Shown: positions 25,096 through 33,904 of the stretch, piece after piece
Layout: the number at the start of each line of letters is the position of its first letter
How positions within the stretch are numbered: position 1 is the first letter of the stretch
NCBI RefSeq assembly: GCF_902788255.1
Contig: NZ_CADAJR010000026.1
Span: 1-64,000, forward strand
DNA length: 64,000 bases
Reading direction: 5' to 3'
Source of the DNA: an uncultured Methanobrevibacter sp.
Lineage (GTDB): Archaea; Methanobacteriota; Methanobacteria; Methanobacteriales; Methanobacteriaceae
The notes under the pieces: generated by a model
What the model saw: only the letters and a program-made list of their open reading frames with translations
The model's database searches: none
Told to the model about the DNA's origin: nothing
Translations under genes and position numbers: made by a program

Positions 25096-26979
25096 CTAAT
25101 TTTGCTTTCCAAACCTGATGACAAACATTGTCGTATCGTCAAACAGGTCTCCACCATTGTAGAAATCGTTGATGTCCTCATCAATTGATTTAATGATATT
25201 GTCCAAATCATCATCCTTATGACTATTCAAAATGTTTTCAAGCCTTTCCTCACCATAAAATCCATTATAGTCAATGTTTGCTTCGGTAACTCCGTCTGTG
25301 TATAGGAACAATGAATCTCCAGGCTTCAACTGTATGGTATGTTTTTCATAAGGCATGTCCTCCATTACTGCCAGCACTAGTCCGTGTTCTGTATCCAGAT
25401 ATTTGAACCCATCATTTCCCTGCTTAATCAATGGAGAATTATGGCCTGCATTGACATAGGAAAGTTCTCCTGTTTTTATGTTGAGTTTACCGAGCCAGCA
25501 GGTAACAAAAAGCTCCTCCACATTGCCTTTGCAAAGCTCATTGTTTATTCTGAAAAACGCTTCTGAGAGGTCATCATACTCATTTGAAAAGTCCTGAATT
25601 GAGGTCATGGCCTTTACCATAATTAGTGCGGCCGTAACTCCCTTGCCGCTCACATCTCCAATGACAAAACCGATATTCTCATCATCTATTTCAAAATAGT
25701 CATAAAAGTCCCCTCCCACTTCACGGGCAGCTTTCATGGATCCCCATAGGGAAATATTTTTGTCTTTAGAGAACTCATCAAAATCGGTAGGTATCATTGA
25801 ATTTTGAATCTCATGAGCCAGATTCAGTTCGGTTTCAAATCTTTCGGTTTCTTTTGTTAATTGGATTAAATTTTGACTGTAATCATACAGTTCATTTTCC
25901 ATATTAACCAAGGATTCAGACAATGACTTGACTTCATTGTTACCTTTGATATTTTTTAAATAATCATTTAGATCCTTATTATTTTTTAGATTACTAATGT
26001 CACTTGACAGATATCTGGACAATTGTTGAATAGGTTTTACTACTCTTTTTTCCAAAAACATCATGTATATTATTAGTAGAAGGATAAATATCAATAATAG
26101 TCTTAAAAAAGATTCCAGAAATTCAAAAACAAATAACCCAAGGTCTATACCACCCATCATGGCGATGACAGATATGGTGGATAATATTGCAGAAATTATT
26201 ACCATTACTGCAAATATTGAGATAGTTACCTTTGAGAAGATATTTAGTTTTGAGGTCTTGTTTAATTTGAAGACCTCCTCATCGTATGGTTTAAATAGGA
26301 ATATGACAATTATCAGCAATACTACAAAACTTAAATGGGTATTGTTGTGATAAAATGATAAAAGAGCACCCGCTTCTATAATCAATGCAATTAAAAGAAA
26401 TATGTCATATATATAATCAGGCATTATTCTTTTCAGTTGTGTATTTGGAGTAAAATACGGAAGTTCATATCTGTTCCATATTATTATACCAATTAACAAT
26501 AGTATAACTCCCGCTGCAATATTTCCATATTCCAATGATACTGTGGCACTGGCAAACATTTGGAGGTTTGTTTGAAAGAAGAAAATGTACTGTAATATGA
26601 AAACTGCCAAAATGATTGCAAGTTTAACAAAGTTGGCCAATCTGTTGATATTGAGAACTTCTACAGGTTGTTTTGGATATATGGAGTACCATAGTTTCCA
26701 GGGAAGTATTCCTATAATTATAATTAGCACAACATTTATTAACATTCCAGTTATATTAGTTTCCCCTAATGAGATTATCCAATAAGGTATTTCAATGAGA
26801 ATAAAACCGACCGCTCCATATGGACCCAAAATCAGGGTTAAAACAGGAAGAAAACCAAACTCATAAAAGATTACATATCCCCCAAACACAGCATTTTCCA
26901 GAATGATGGTCACAAGAGTGATTATCATTGATAAAGCAACAATAAACTTTCTTGAAATGAATATTTCTTTTCTAATCAT
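25096..26979 (-). CDS. Membrane SpoIIE/PP2C-type serine phosphatase (copy 2)
   Basis: I place the start at the ATG 8 bases after GGAGG, which overlaps the end of the upstream paralogue by 8 bases. About ten N-terminal membrane segments are followed by a HAMP-like stretch (RVVKPIQQLSRYL), a short coiled coil (ENELYDYSQNLIQL) and a PP2C/SpoIIE domain with GGDFYDYF, GDVSGKGVTAAL, NAGHNSPLI, LFLYTDGVTEA and DDTTMFVIR. This architecture belongs to RsbU-like phosphatases that act on STAS-domain anti-anti-sigma factors in bacteria. No STAS or kinase gene is in the window, so its target here is unknown. Confidence 0.85.
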   Translation of the reverse strand: MIRKEIFISRKFIVALSMIITLVTIILENAVFGGYVIFYEFGFLPVLTLILGPYGAVGFILIEIPYWIISLGETNITGMLINVVLIIIIGILPWKLWYSIYPKQPVEVLNINRLANFVKLAIILAVFILQYIFFFQTNLQMFASATVSLEYGNIAAGVILLLIGIIIWNRYELPYFTPNTQLKRIMPDYIYDIFLLIALIIEAGALLSFYHNNTHLSFVVLLIIVIFLFKPYDEEVFKLNKTSKLNIFSKVTISIFAVMVIISAILSTISVIAMMGGIDLGLFVFEFLESFLRLLLIFILLLIIYMMFLEKRVVKPIQQLSRYLSSDISNLKNNKDLNDYLKNIKGNNEVKSLSESLVNMENELYDYSQNLIQLTKETERFETELNLAHEIQNSMIPTDFDEFSKDKNISLWGSMKAAREVGGDFYDYFEIDDENIGFVIGDVSGKGVTAALIMVKAMTSIQDFSNEYDDLSEAFFRINNELCKGNVEELFVTCWLGKLNIKTGELSYVNAGHNSPLIKQGNDGFKYLDTEHGLVLAVMEDMPYEKHTIQLKPGDSLFLYTDGVTEANIDYNGFYGEERLENILNSHKDDDLDNIIKSIDEDINDFYNGGDLFDDTTMFVIRFGKQN

Positions 26980-28906
26980 CCTCATTTCCTCCATCATACC
27001 TTATTGCAATCATGGTCATGTCATCGAACTGGTCCGGGTTGTTGCAGAATTCATCAATGTCACGTTTAATTTCACCGATAATTTCAGACAGCTTTTGATT
27101 TTTAAGTTTATTGACACCATCCCTAAGGCGGTCTTCCCCATAAAATCCATTATAATCATAATTGGCTTCAGTAACTCCATCGGTGTATAAAAATACCATA
27201 TCACCAGGATTCAATTTGATTTCACCTACATTATAGGCAATGCCTTCAATTGCCCCGCTCACCAAATCAGGACTGCCTTGCATATATTCGAAATCCCCTT
27301 TTTTCTGGCGAATCAAAGGAGGGTTATGACCTGCATTGACATATGACAATTTACCGCTCTCAAGGTCCAGTCTTCCAATCCAGATTGTTACAAAAAGCTC
27401 CTCATCGTTTCTTTGACATAACAGATCGTTGACATTCTCCATAACTTCGGCCAAATCATCGTCAAAGCGGGTATGATTTCTGATTAGATGCATTGTCTTT
27501 ACCATAAACAGTGTTGCAGGGATTCCCTTGCCGCTTACATCTCCAATGACGAAAGTGATGTTGTTCTCACCATTGTCAAAAAAGTCATAAAAGTCTCCTC
27601 CAACTTCCTTTGCGGGATTCATGTACGCATATATTTCAAATGGTCTTTCAGCTGAAAATTCATCAAAATTCTTTGGAAGCATGTTTGACTGGATATTGCT
27701 GGCTACATTAAATTCTGTTTCAAATCTTTCAGTTTCTGCGGTTGCCTTTTGTATCCTATTTAAATGGTCTTTAATATTGGCAGTTAATGTGTAATATGAT
27801 TTTACAAGCACTCCAACCTCATCATCGTCCTGTGAACGACGGTACAAATTACTGTCCAAATTTTCAATCTCTCTAGTTTCACCATATCTTTTTGTAGAAT
27901 TAATCAGTCCATAGATGGGATCTGTTATGATATTTTGAACATAATGAATGTGTATTATTGAAAATACCAATATCATAATTGTTAAAACGGCAATGATACA
28001 TAATAACCTAAATGAAGCATCTGCATTTCCCCATATCATTTGAGGAACCAAGTCAAAAAAGTCGACAAAAAAGAACAGTGCAATGGCCATTACAGCCATA
28101 AAGATCAATATGACCTGTTCGATAATTGAATAATTCTTGTCCTTGTATGAAACATTAAAGTCACGCGTATTTAAAACGAATAATAAGGTGATGATTATCA
28201 TCAGGATAAAAGAGAACTCATTCACAAGAGTATTTTCCAATATGGTGAATACATTCATATAGAAAATTCCGGTCAGTATCACAAAAGCTATTGCAAAATA
28301 TTTGTAGTCAATTTTTATTTTTGTAATCCATCTTTTAGGGGTTTGCAGAGGAATCCTAAGGGTGTTAAATCCGCTTATTAAAAGCAGCCCCAATAGGATT
28401 GAGAAAGTGAAGTGATTTAAAAAATATGCAAACCTGTCCAAATTGGAATGGTAGGGATAAACTGAGGCAAAATTTGCATAAGTATCATATGAAACTTCAA
28501 GTAATGCCAAATAAACGATTGAAACAATAAACATTAAAGTTAGGAATTTGGCCAGATTGTAAATTGAATTGAACCTTGGAATATCCATTTTTGTCCTGTC
28601 AAACATGGTATACCATAGTTTATATGCAAAAACTCCCATAAAAACCATGATAAATGAATCCATAAAGGCTCCAAACACATCCATCTGCTGTATGATTTCA
28701 CATATGAATGATGCGCAGGCAACTCCCAAAGCGCCAACAGGGCCAAACATCAATCCGGCAACTGGAGCAAATCCAATATCCACAAGCAGGTATTCACCAG
28801 TGAAATATGTATATTCAAACAGATAATACAATATGCATTCCACAATGAATGTGAATATGAATATAAACCTTTTGTCCCTGAACAAGTCCCTAAACATTTG
28901 AACCAT
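26972..28906 (-). CDS. Membrane SpoIIE/PP2C-type serine phosphatase (copy 1)
   Basis: It is a paralogue of the following gene with the same plan: multiple membrane helices over the first ~310 residues, a HAMP-like link (IITDPIYGLINSTKRYGE), then the phosphatase domain with GGDFYDFF, GDVSGKGIPATL, NAGHNPPLI, FLYTDGVTEANYDYNGFYGE and DDMTMIAIR. The two share the last block almost word for word, showing tandem duplication. The divergent N-termini probably sense different signals. The first residues (MFGPVGALG...) resemble a sensory transporter-like membrane module. Confidence 0.85.
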   Translation of the reverse strand: MVQMFRDLFRDKRFIFIFTFIVECILYYLFEYTYFTGEYLLVDIGFAPVAGLMFGPVGALGVACASFICEIIQQMDVFGAFMDSFIMVFMGVFAYKLWYTMFDRTKMDIPRFNSIYNLAKFLTLMFIVSIVYLALLEVSYDTYANFASVYPYHSNLDRFAYFLNHFTFSILLGLLLISGFNTLRIPLQTPKRWITKIKIDYKYFAIAFVILTGIFYMNVFTILENTLVNEFSFILMIIITLLFVLNTRDFNVSYKDKNYSIIEQVILIFMAVMAIALFFFVDFFDLVPQMIWGNADASFRLLCIIAVLTIMILVFSIIHIHYVQNIITDPIYGLINSTKRYGETREIENLDSNLYRRSQDDDEVGVLVKSYYTLTANIKDHLNRIQKATAETERFETEFNVASNIQSNMLPKNFDEFSAERPFEIYAYMNPAKEVGGDFYDFFDNGENNITFVIGDVSGKGIPATLFMVKTMHLIRNHTRFDDDLAEVMENVNDLLCQRNDEELFVTIWIGRLDLESGKLSYVNAGHNPPLIRQKKGDFEYMQGSPDLVSGAIEGIAYNVGEIKLNPGDMVFLYTDGVTEANYDYNGFYGEDRLRDGVNKLKNQKLSEIIGEIKRDIDEFCNNPDQFDDMTMIAIRYDGGNEDD

Positions 28907-29023
28907 TTGCCTATTTAATTAGCTTTTAATACATATATTTCTATATAATAATAGTTAAAAGTTTAGGTGGAAGAAAAATTTTCTAATATTTAGAAAAAAT
29001 AGAAAAATTGGGTTAAAACCCAA

Positions 29024-29671
29024 TCAAAGTCCAAATATCCAATCTGAAAACGGAACTGAGAAATATGCCTCAATTGGAGCTGCAATCGCCATGAGTATTG
29101 TTGCAAAAATTATAATTGCAACACTTTGAATCAACACCTTCTTATTCTTCTCAAAGGATTGGCGTACTGAGAGTCTTTTTCCGTTGTCTTTGATTGCAAT
29201 GTTTTTCAAAAATACCCATATGAATTTGAACAGAAGGATTCCGGCTGCTGACTGAAGGATGGTTCCGGTTATTTCAAATATTCCATGGGGAATAAGATAT
29301 ATAATATACTGGAGTCCTCCACCGGCATGCACCGCTTCGAGTACCGGTCCAACTGCACCAAGATTTAATCCATTGTATATGACCTGTACAATTGCAGGAA
29401 TTGCAAAGAATATTGATCCCAGATAATAGATAAATCCCCCAACTCCATTATGAATGAAAAGATCAAGCGGGCTTAGATCACTAACAACCGGAGAGGGTGT
29501 TGCGGCAGACATGTTTTGAATGTTTTGAAATGTTGAACTTGCCGAATCTGAAACAAATAGCCATGATCCGATAAATAATATTATAAACACTGCGTAAAGG
29601 ATTATGATCATCTTTTTGTGTTCTTTCAATGCCTCAATTAACACGTCTTTAAATGTTGTAATAAAATTCAT
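29024..29671 (-). CDS. SpoIIM/DUF95-like membrane protein
   Basis: Five or six membrane segments; the core NGVGGFIYYLGSIFFAIPAI and the GLNLGAVGPVL...LIPHGIFEITGTILQ stretch are typical of the SpoIIM (stage II sporulation protein M) family, found widely in non-sporulating archaea with unknown function. An ATG three codons inside the first possible start is chosen because GTGATT then lies as the ribosome site. It follows the two SpoIIE-type phosphatase genes on the same strand side but is transcribed separately. Confidence 0.75.
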   Translation of the reverse strand: MNFITTFKDVLIEALKEHKKMIIILYAVFIILFIGSWLFVSDSASSTFQNIQNMSAATPSPVVSDLSPLDLFIHNGVGGFIYYLGSIFFAIPAIVQVIYNGLNLGAVGPVLEAVHAGGGLQYIIYLIPHGIFEITGTILQSAAGILLFKFIWVFLKNIAIKDNGKRLSVRQSFEKNKKVLIQSVAIIIFATILMAIAAPIEAYFSVPFSDWIFGL

Positions 29672-29761
29672 AATAATCACTTTATCCTTTAATTAATTTA
29701 TAGATATTGTAAAAAAATAGAGTTAAAGCGGAAGTAAGATAATTCAGCTTTATGTAATTAA

Positions 29762-30262
29762 TTATTTTCTTTTGAATGCTGCATAACCGCCTAATACAGC
29801 AATAACTGCAAGTAATATTAAAATTGGATTACCTGTAGCTAACATTGTATGGGTTGTTCCTGCAGTTGCATTGGTTTCGTTTACTGGTTCTCCTGCAGCT
29901 TGGGCAGTTGTGTTGGTTGCATTTGTAGGTTCTCCAGCAGCGTTTGCAGTTGCATTTTCTAAAGTTTCATTGTATTGGCTTCCTGCATATCCACTATCAT
30001 CAGCTGCATATCCGGTATCGTCCTGATAGTTGCTTCCTGCATATCCGCTATCATCAGCTGCATATCCGGTATCGTCCTGATAGTTGTTTACTGCATATCC
30101 GCTATCATCAGCAGCATATCCAACATTGTCAGAGTAGTCGCTTCCTATATATCCGCCCATATCGTCCGCATAACCGAAGTTATCTGTTGCACAAACTGCA
30201 CCTGCAGATGCAAGTACACAAAAAATTGCTAGTATTGCAAATATTTTTTTTGAAAGATCCAT
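29762..30262 (-). CDS. Secreted repeat protein with C-terminal TGNPI anchor
   Basis: The ATG follows GGTGATTATC. A signal peptide (to about residue 25, VCATDN) leads into four 18-residue repeats (consensus GYAADDSGYAGSNYQDDT), two 14-residue repeats (AAGEPTNATNTTAQ) with N-glycosylation sequons and a C-terminal ATGNPILILLAVIAVLGG-like helix followed by FKRK. The last part resembles a cell-surface anchor, and the same ATGNPI-helix-basic pattern ends the fragment at 32050-32511. Function unknown; likely a structural or decoy surface protein. Confidence 0.75.
   Translation of the reverse strand: MDLSKKIFAILAIFCVLASAGAVCATDNFGYADDMGGYIGSDYSDNVGYAADDSGYAVNNYQDDTGYAADDSGYAGSNYQDDTGYAADDSGYAGSQYNETLENATANAAGEPTNATNTTAQAAGEPVNETNATAGTTHTMLATGNPILILLAVIAVLGGYAAFKRK
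29960..30175 (-). repeat. Four 54-bp tandem repeats in the secreted protein gene
   Basis: The 18-codon unit GYAADDSGYAGSNYQDDT is repeated four times; three copies are close at DNA level and the first is degenerate (GYADDMGGYIGSDYSDNV). Such repeats can change copy number by slippage. Confidence 0.75.
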
Positions 30263-30340
30263 GATAATCACCTGTAAATATTAATTGTGCCATGTTATTT
30301 GAAATAACACTTCTTTGCACAAGTAATTATATGAATAAAG

Positions 30341-30352
30341 CCATATATAAAG
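30341..30352 (-). promoter_or_regulatory. TATA box of the secreted repeat protein
   Basis: CTTTATATATGG (leftward strand) lies about 80 bases upstream of the ATG at 30262, giving a predicted start near 30,322 and a leader of about 60 bases. Confidence 0.5.
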
Positions 30353-30534
30353 TTTTTCGAATGTAAGTGCCCACTTGCAACTTTAAAATAAAAAATAATG
30401 ATTTTAAATTAAAATAAAATAAAAATAACAAATTTAAAATCGATACTTTAAAAATAAAATTGTTAAATAGTGATTCAAGTTCATTGAAATGTCAACCATT
30501 ACCATTATCATATAATCCTGACAAATATATCATC

Positions 30535-30867
30535 ATGAAAAAAGTAAAAATTACCATACTCAAGACAACCCTGCAGGAAGATCTTGCACGCGAATATGGC
30601 GTTGATGGACTCTCCACATGCCCTTTGATGAAGGAGGGTGAAGTATATTACGCCGACTATTCAAAGCCTGAAAATTTTTGCGATGAAGCATGGAAGGCAA
30701 TATACCAGTATGTTTTTGCCCTTGCCCATGGTGCACAGGAAGTCTGGTATTATTCAGACTGGATCAAGACTCCCGGAGTTGCAATCGTTTCATGCAATGA
30801 CGGATTAAGGCCGGTCATAATGAAACTTGAGGCAACCGACATCGAATCCGTATCAGGTGATGAATAA
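30535..30867 (+). CDS. TIGR04076-type small protein
   Basis: The sequence KKVKITILKTTLQEDLAREY and the downstream CPLMKEGEVYYADYS, AWKAIYQYVFALAHGA and a late CNDGLRPVIMKLE fit the small TIGR04076 family found in many anaerobes. Three cysteines (C30, C46, C85 region) may bind a metal. Function is unknown. Earlier in-frame starts lack homology, so the ATG shown is preferred. It stands alone about 70 bases before a flavoprotein gene. Confidence 0.7.
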   Translation: MKKVKITILKTTLQEDLAREYGVDGLSTCPLMKEGEVYYADYSKPENFCDEAWKAIYQYVFALAHGAQEVWYYSDWIKTPGVAIVSCNDGLRPVIMKLEATDIESVSGDE

Positions 30868-30940
30868 ACTGATTCACCATTTACAAAATTTAAATATTTA
30901 AAACTGCAATATATATTATTATAATTTTGGAGATATTATT

Positions 30941-31495
30941 ATGAAAGTTTTAGGAATTAATACAAGCCCAAGAGGAGCAAGTAATGTAAGAATAGCTTTG
31001 GAAGCTGCATTGGATGGCGCTTCCTCAAAAGGAGCTGAAACTGAAATTGTGGATGTTAACAAATTAACAATCACCCCATGTCAAGGTGACAACTACTGTA
31101 AGGAGCATGACTCAGAATGTGCCTTAAATGATGACATGCAGGACATCTATCAAAAAATTGAAGAGGCTGACGGAATCATCCTTGCAAGCCCAATCTACTT
31201 CTGTGACGTTAACGCTCAGGCTAAACTCGTTATAGACAGATTATACTCTTATTTCATGAACCCTAAATTCAGTGAATTGTTCTCAAACAAGAAAGTTTCA
31301 ATAATTGCAACCCACGGTGCCGTTCCTTTAGAAGCATTTGAAGGTTCCCTGAATACTCAAATGGCAGCGTTTGAGGTATTAGGATTTAAGACCAGGGACA
31401 TCATCAATTTGGATGACAACAATGTTCCAGGTGCAATCAATGATAAGGAAGAACAGCTTCAAAAAGCTAGAGAAATTGGTGAAAACTTAATTTAA
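30941..31495 (+). CDS. NADPH-dependent FMN reductase / iron-sulfur flavoprotein-like
   Basis: Flavodoxin-like fold with the FMN phosphate loop NTSPRGASN, ADGIILASPIYFCDV as the isoalloxazine loop and ISIIATHGAVPLE-like third strand. A cysteine set after strand 2 (PCQGDNYCKEHDSEC) resembles the iron-sulfur flavoprotein family, though only three cysteines with altered spacing are seen, so cluster binding is uncertain. A GGAGAT site precedes the ATG. A small cysteine-containing protein gene follows 16 bases later. Confidence 0.75.
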   Translation: MKVLGINTSPRGASNVRIALEAALDGASSKGAETEIVDVNKLTITPCQGDNYCKEHDSECALNDDMQDIYQKIEEADGIILASPIYFCDVNAQAKLVIDRLYSYFMNPKFSELFSNKKVSIIATHGAVPLEAFEGSLNTQMAAFEVLGFKTRDIINLDDNNVPGAINDKEEQLQKAREIGENLI

Positions 31496-31511
31496 ATCAA
31501 TGGTGATATTA

Positions 31512-31670
31512 ATGACCAATATACATGAAAACTGTGACAACTATGTAAAAAGCAAGGACATGTGCCTGAGATTCTTTGAAATGGGCATCAGTGACGTAAG
31601 TCAATATGATGAATGCGCAGAAAAAACCGTTTTCAACGATAAGGACCTTCAAAGAAAATGGAGTAACTAA
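31512..31670 (+). CDS. 52-residue cysteine-containing protein
   Basis: GGTGAT lies 4 bases before the ATG, and the gene follows the flavoprotein by 16 bases, so it is probably in the same operon. The product, beginning MTNIHENCDNYVKSKDMCLR, is acidic with cysteines at 8, 18 and 35 and no membrane segment. It might be a partner or small metal-binding protein for the flavoprotein; the family is not recognised. A strong hairpin overlaps its stop codon. Confidence 0.65.
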   Translation: MTNIHENCDNYVKSKDMCLRFFEMGISDVSQYDECAEKTVFNDKDLQRKWSN

Positions 31671-31688
31671 TCTCTCGGAGAGATTAGT
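31666..31688. terminator. 11-bp-stem hairpin at the end of the flavoprotein operon
   Basis: ACTAATCTCTC and GAGAGATTAGT are perfect complements around a single base, spanning the stop codon of the 52-residue gene, followed by an A-rich run. It probably ends or protects the transcript. Confidence 0.55.
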
Positions 31689-31728
31689 CAAAAAAAATAA
31701 ATTTTTAATTGTAAAAAATAAATGTTTT

Positions 31729-31770
31729 GAATTTTAATTGAATTTTGCATTTCGCAATCAATTAAAATTC
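31729..31770. repeat. 42-bp perfect-arm hairpin
   Basis: GAATTTTAATTGA and TCAATTAAAATTC are exact complements, with an inner TTGC/GCAA pair around ATTTC. It lies between the flavoprotein operon and the TraX remnant. It could be a terminator or the end of a lost element. Confidence 0.5.
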
Positions 31771-31829
31771 TTCTTTCAATCACCACCAATTATTCAACAA
31801 CCAATCAAATGGTCGAATTCATCTCAACA

Positions 31830-32045
31830 TTAAAAGTTGAGTAGGCACAATCTGATTAATCCTATGACCAGCAAATGTGCCGGATAGAATACATAGAAAA
31901 ACCATTTATGTATTTCTGCTTTTGATCCACTCTCTCCATTGTATAATGTGAAAAAGAAAGGAACTAAAAATACTCCGAATTTTGCCATTTGACTGAAATC
32001 CATGCTGAATTCAAAAACAAATGGATTAGCAAAGAATGTAATGTT
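31830..32045 (-). pseudogene. TraX-family fragment (C-terminal)
   Basis: The reading frame ends with FLVPFFFTLYNGESGSKAEI, HKWFFYVFYPAHLLVIGLIR and a stop, the conserved end of TraX-type membrane acetyltransferase proteins. Only the last ~70 residues are present; the earlier membrane helices are missing and the sequence passes directly into an adhesin fragment reading the other way. It is a remnant left by recombination. Confidence 0.6.
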
Positions 32046-32049
32046 AAAT

Positions 32050-32511
32050 ATGTACATTAATGCAACCGGTGTCAAGGCTACAGACAAATTGCCAAACGCA
32101 TTAAGCTATATTTCACAATCCGCAAGCAAAGGAGAATTCGATCCGGAAACTGGAATTTGGAACATTGGTGAATTGGCAGTCAATGAGACAGTGACATTGG
32201 AAATTACCTCCGAAGCTGTTAAAGCAGGTAAATTCACCAATACTGTTACTGTAAGCTCAAATGAGGATGACTACAACACTGCTAACAATGAAGCTGAAGC
32301 AACAGTTGAAATAACTGACAGTGATGATGACAATCAGGATGATGAAAATCATGCAGATGACAATCAAGATGAGGAAGATGATGCAATTACAATCAATAAG
32401 GAAATGCAAAAATCAACTTCAAAAACTGACAGTCATGCAACAGGAAACCCTATATTGCCGGTCTTATTGGCATTAGTTTCAATGTGCGTTGCAGCGAGAA
32501 GAAAACTTTAA
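32050..32511 (+). pseudogene. C-terminal fragment of a DUF11-type adhesin
   Basis: One DUF11-like (conserved repeat) domain is recognisable: VKATDKLPNALSYISQSA, GIWNIGELAVNETVTLEI and NTANNEAEATVEI. An Asp/Asn-rich linker and an ATGNPILPVLLALVSMCVA-type anchor ending ARRKL follow. There is no signal peptide or start with a ribosome site. It is the tail of a larger surface protein, fused at about 32,045 to an opposing TraX fragment. Confidence 0.65.
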
Positions 32512-32793
32512 ATTAAAAGGGAAATATATTTTTCCCACTTCTATTTTTTTAAATCATTATTTCTCGGCTTTTTCAAGTGGTGTATGGAACTATTTTACTT
32601 TTACAAATATTGGCTACTGCATATTAATTATATTGAAACTGAGGTTTTGAGTGGAATTAATAAATGTATAATCGCCGAATTATCAAAAAAAACACTCAAA
32701 TAATAAAAAATTAACAAAAGTCAATCTAAAACCCTAAAATATTTATATAATATTAAATAAACACAATAATAATAGTGGAAGTGTGATTATAAT

Positions 32794-33786
32794 ATGATAA
32801 AAAATCAGCGTATTAATAAATAGGATAACTTAAAAGGAATAGGAATATTTTTAATTGTTTTAGGACATATGCTTTTTTTAACTGGTCATCGCTCTGTTGA
32901 GTTTTTACATGATTTCATATATATAATTCATTTACCAATATTCTTTTTCGTTGCAGGGTATTTCTCAAAAATAGGTCCTGATGAACCAATAAAAGCTTTT
33001 AAAAGATTGATAATACCTTTTATTATCTTTAACATATTATTTAAGATATTTATGATAATTATTGGCAACCCTGATAATAATGTACTGTTTTTAACTCCAA
33101 CTTATGCATTATGGTTTTTATCAGCATTATTCCTGATGAAAATGGTTCTACCAATCTATGACAGGCTCAAACATCCAATTGCAATAGCCATAATTATAGC
33201 ATTGGGATTGGGATTCCTTGATTTCACTTCATATTTTGGATTTACAAGATTCATTGCATATACACCAATATTTTTAATTGGTTTTTACTTTAACCAAATA
33301 AAAGAAAACATTGAGGAAAACTACAAGTCAATCACTAGACTGTACAATAATAGGATTATAATGATTCTATTTACACTTTTGGTTATTATTTTATGCGCAT
33401 TTGTTGCTTTAAAATTCCCATTTAAAGTCATAAATTTTACAATAAATTATGGTAATAATTTTGATTTAATCAGAAGGGCAATAGTATTTATGCTTGGAAT
33501 AGTATCAACACTAATTTTTAATCATTATGTTTCAAACAGGAAAAGCATTTTTACAAAATTCGGAAAAAATTCATTAGCAGTATATGTACTTCATGTTTAC
33601 ATTATAAAAATTTTCCATTTAATATTTAACCATATTAAAGTTCAAAGTGGTTTATTATACATAATTTTTGCTATTATATCCACATTTGTTATTGTCTTCT
33701 TATTGTCCAGAGATTTCATTAGTATTTACTTAAAAAAACTATTTGATCTTGTTTCCAATTTTTTAGTGAGGGAAAATAAAACTTAA
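32794..33786 (+). pseudogene. Membrane acyltransferase (family 3) with in-frame TAG
   Basis: The frame starts MIKNQRINK, meets TAG at codon 10 (32821-32823) and continues in the same frame with DNLKGIGIFLIVLGH, the exact conserved start of acyltransferase-3 proteins (usually RINYIDNLKGI). The conserved first-helix His (GH) lies after the TAG. The remaining sequence is intact, with about ten membrane segments and an AVYVLHVYIIK C-terminal pattern. A GTGTGATT site precedes the first ATG. If translated only from the ATG at 32869 it would lose the catalytic first helix. It likely modified a cell-surface glycan or lipid. Confidence 0.75.
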
Positions 33787-33904
33787 TATGTTTTTTAGGG
33801 TTCTAGATAAAATATTGTTATATTTTTATCCATACTAAAACATTCATTTTAATCGTTTATTGATAAATCTTTTTAATATATGAAAAGTATAATAGTTACT
33901 GATA

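Noticed and set aside
29960-30175. CRISPR-like repeat array
   Set aside because: The 54-bp repeats are contiguous codons of a protein with no unique spacers.
32821-32823. TAG as pyrrolysine
   Set aside because: The lineage is not known to make pyrrolysine, other genes use TAG as a normal stop here, and the residue is at a non-catalytic position usually Tyr/Ile.
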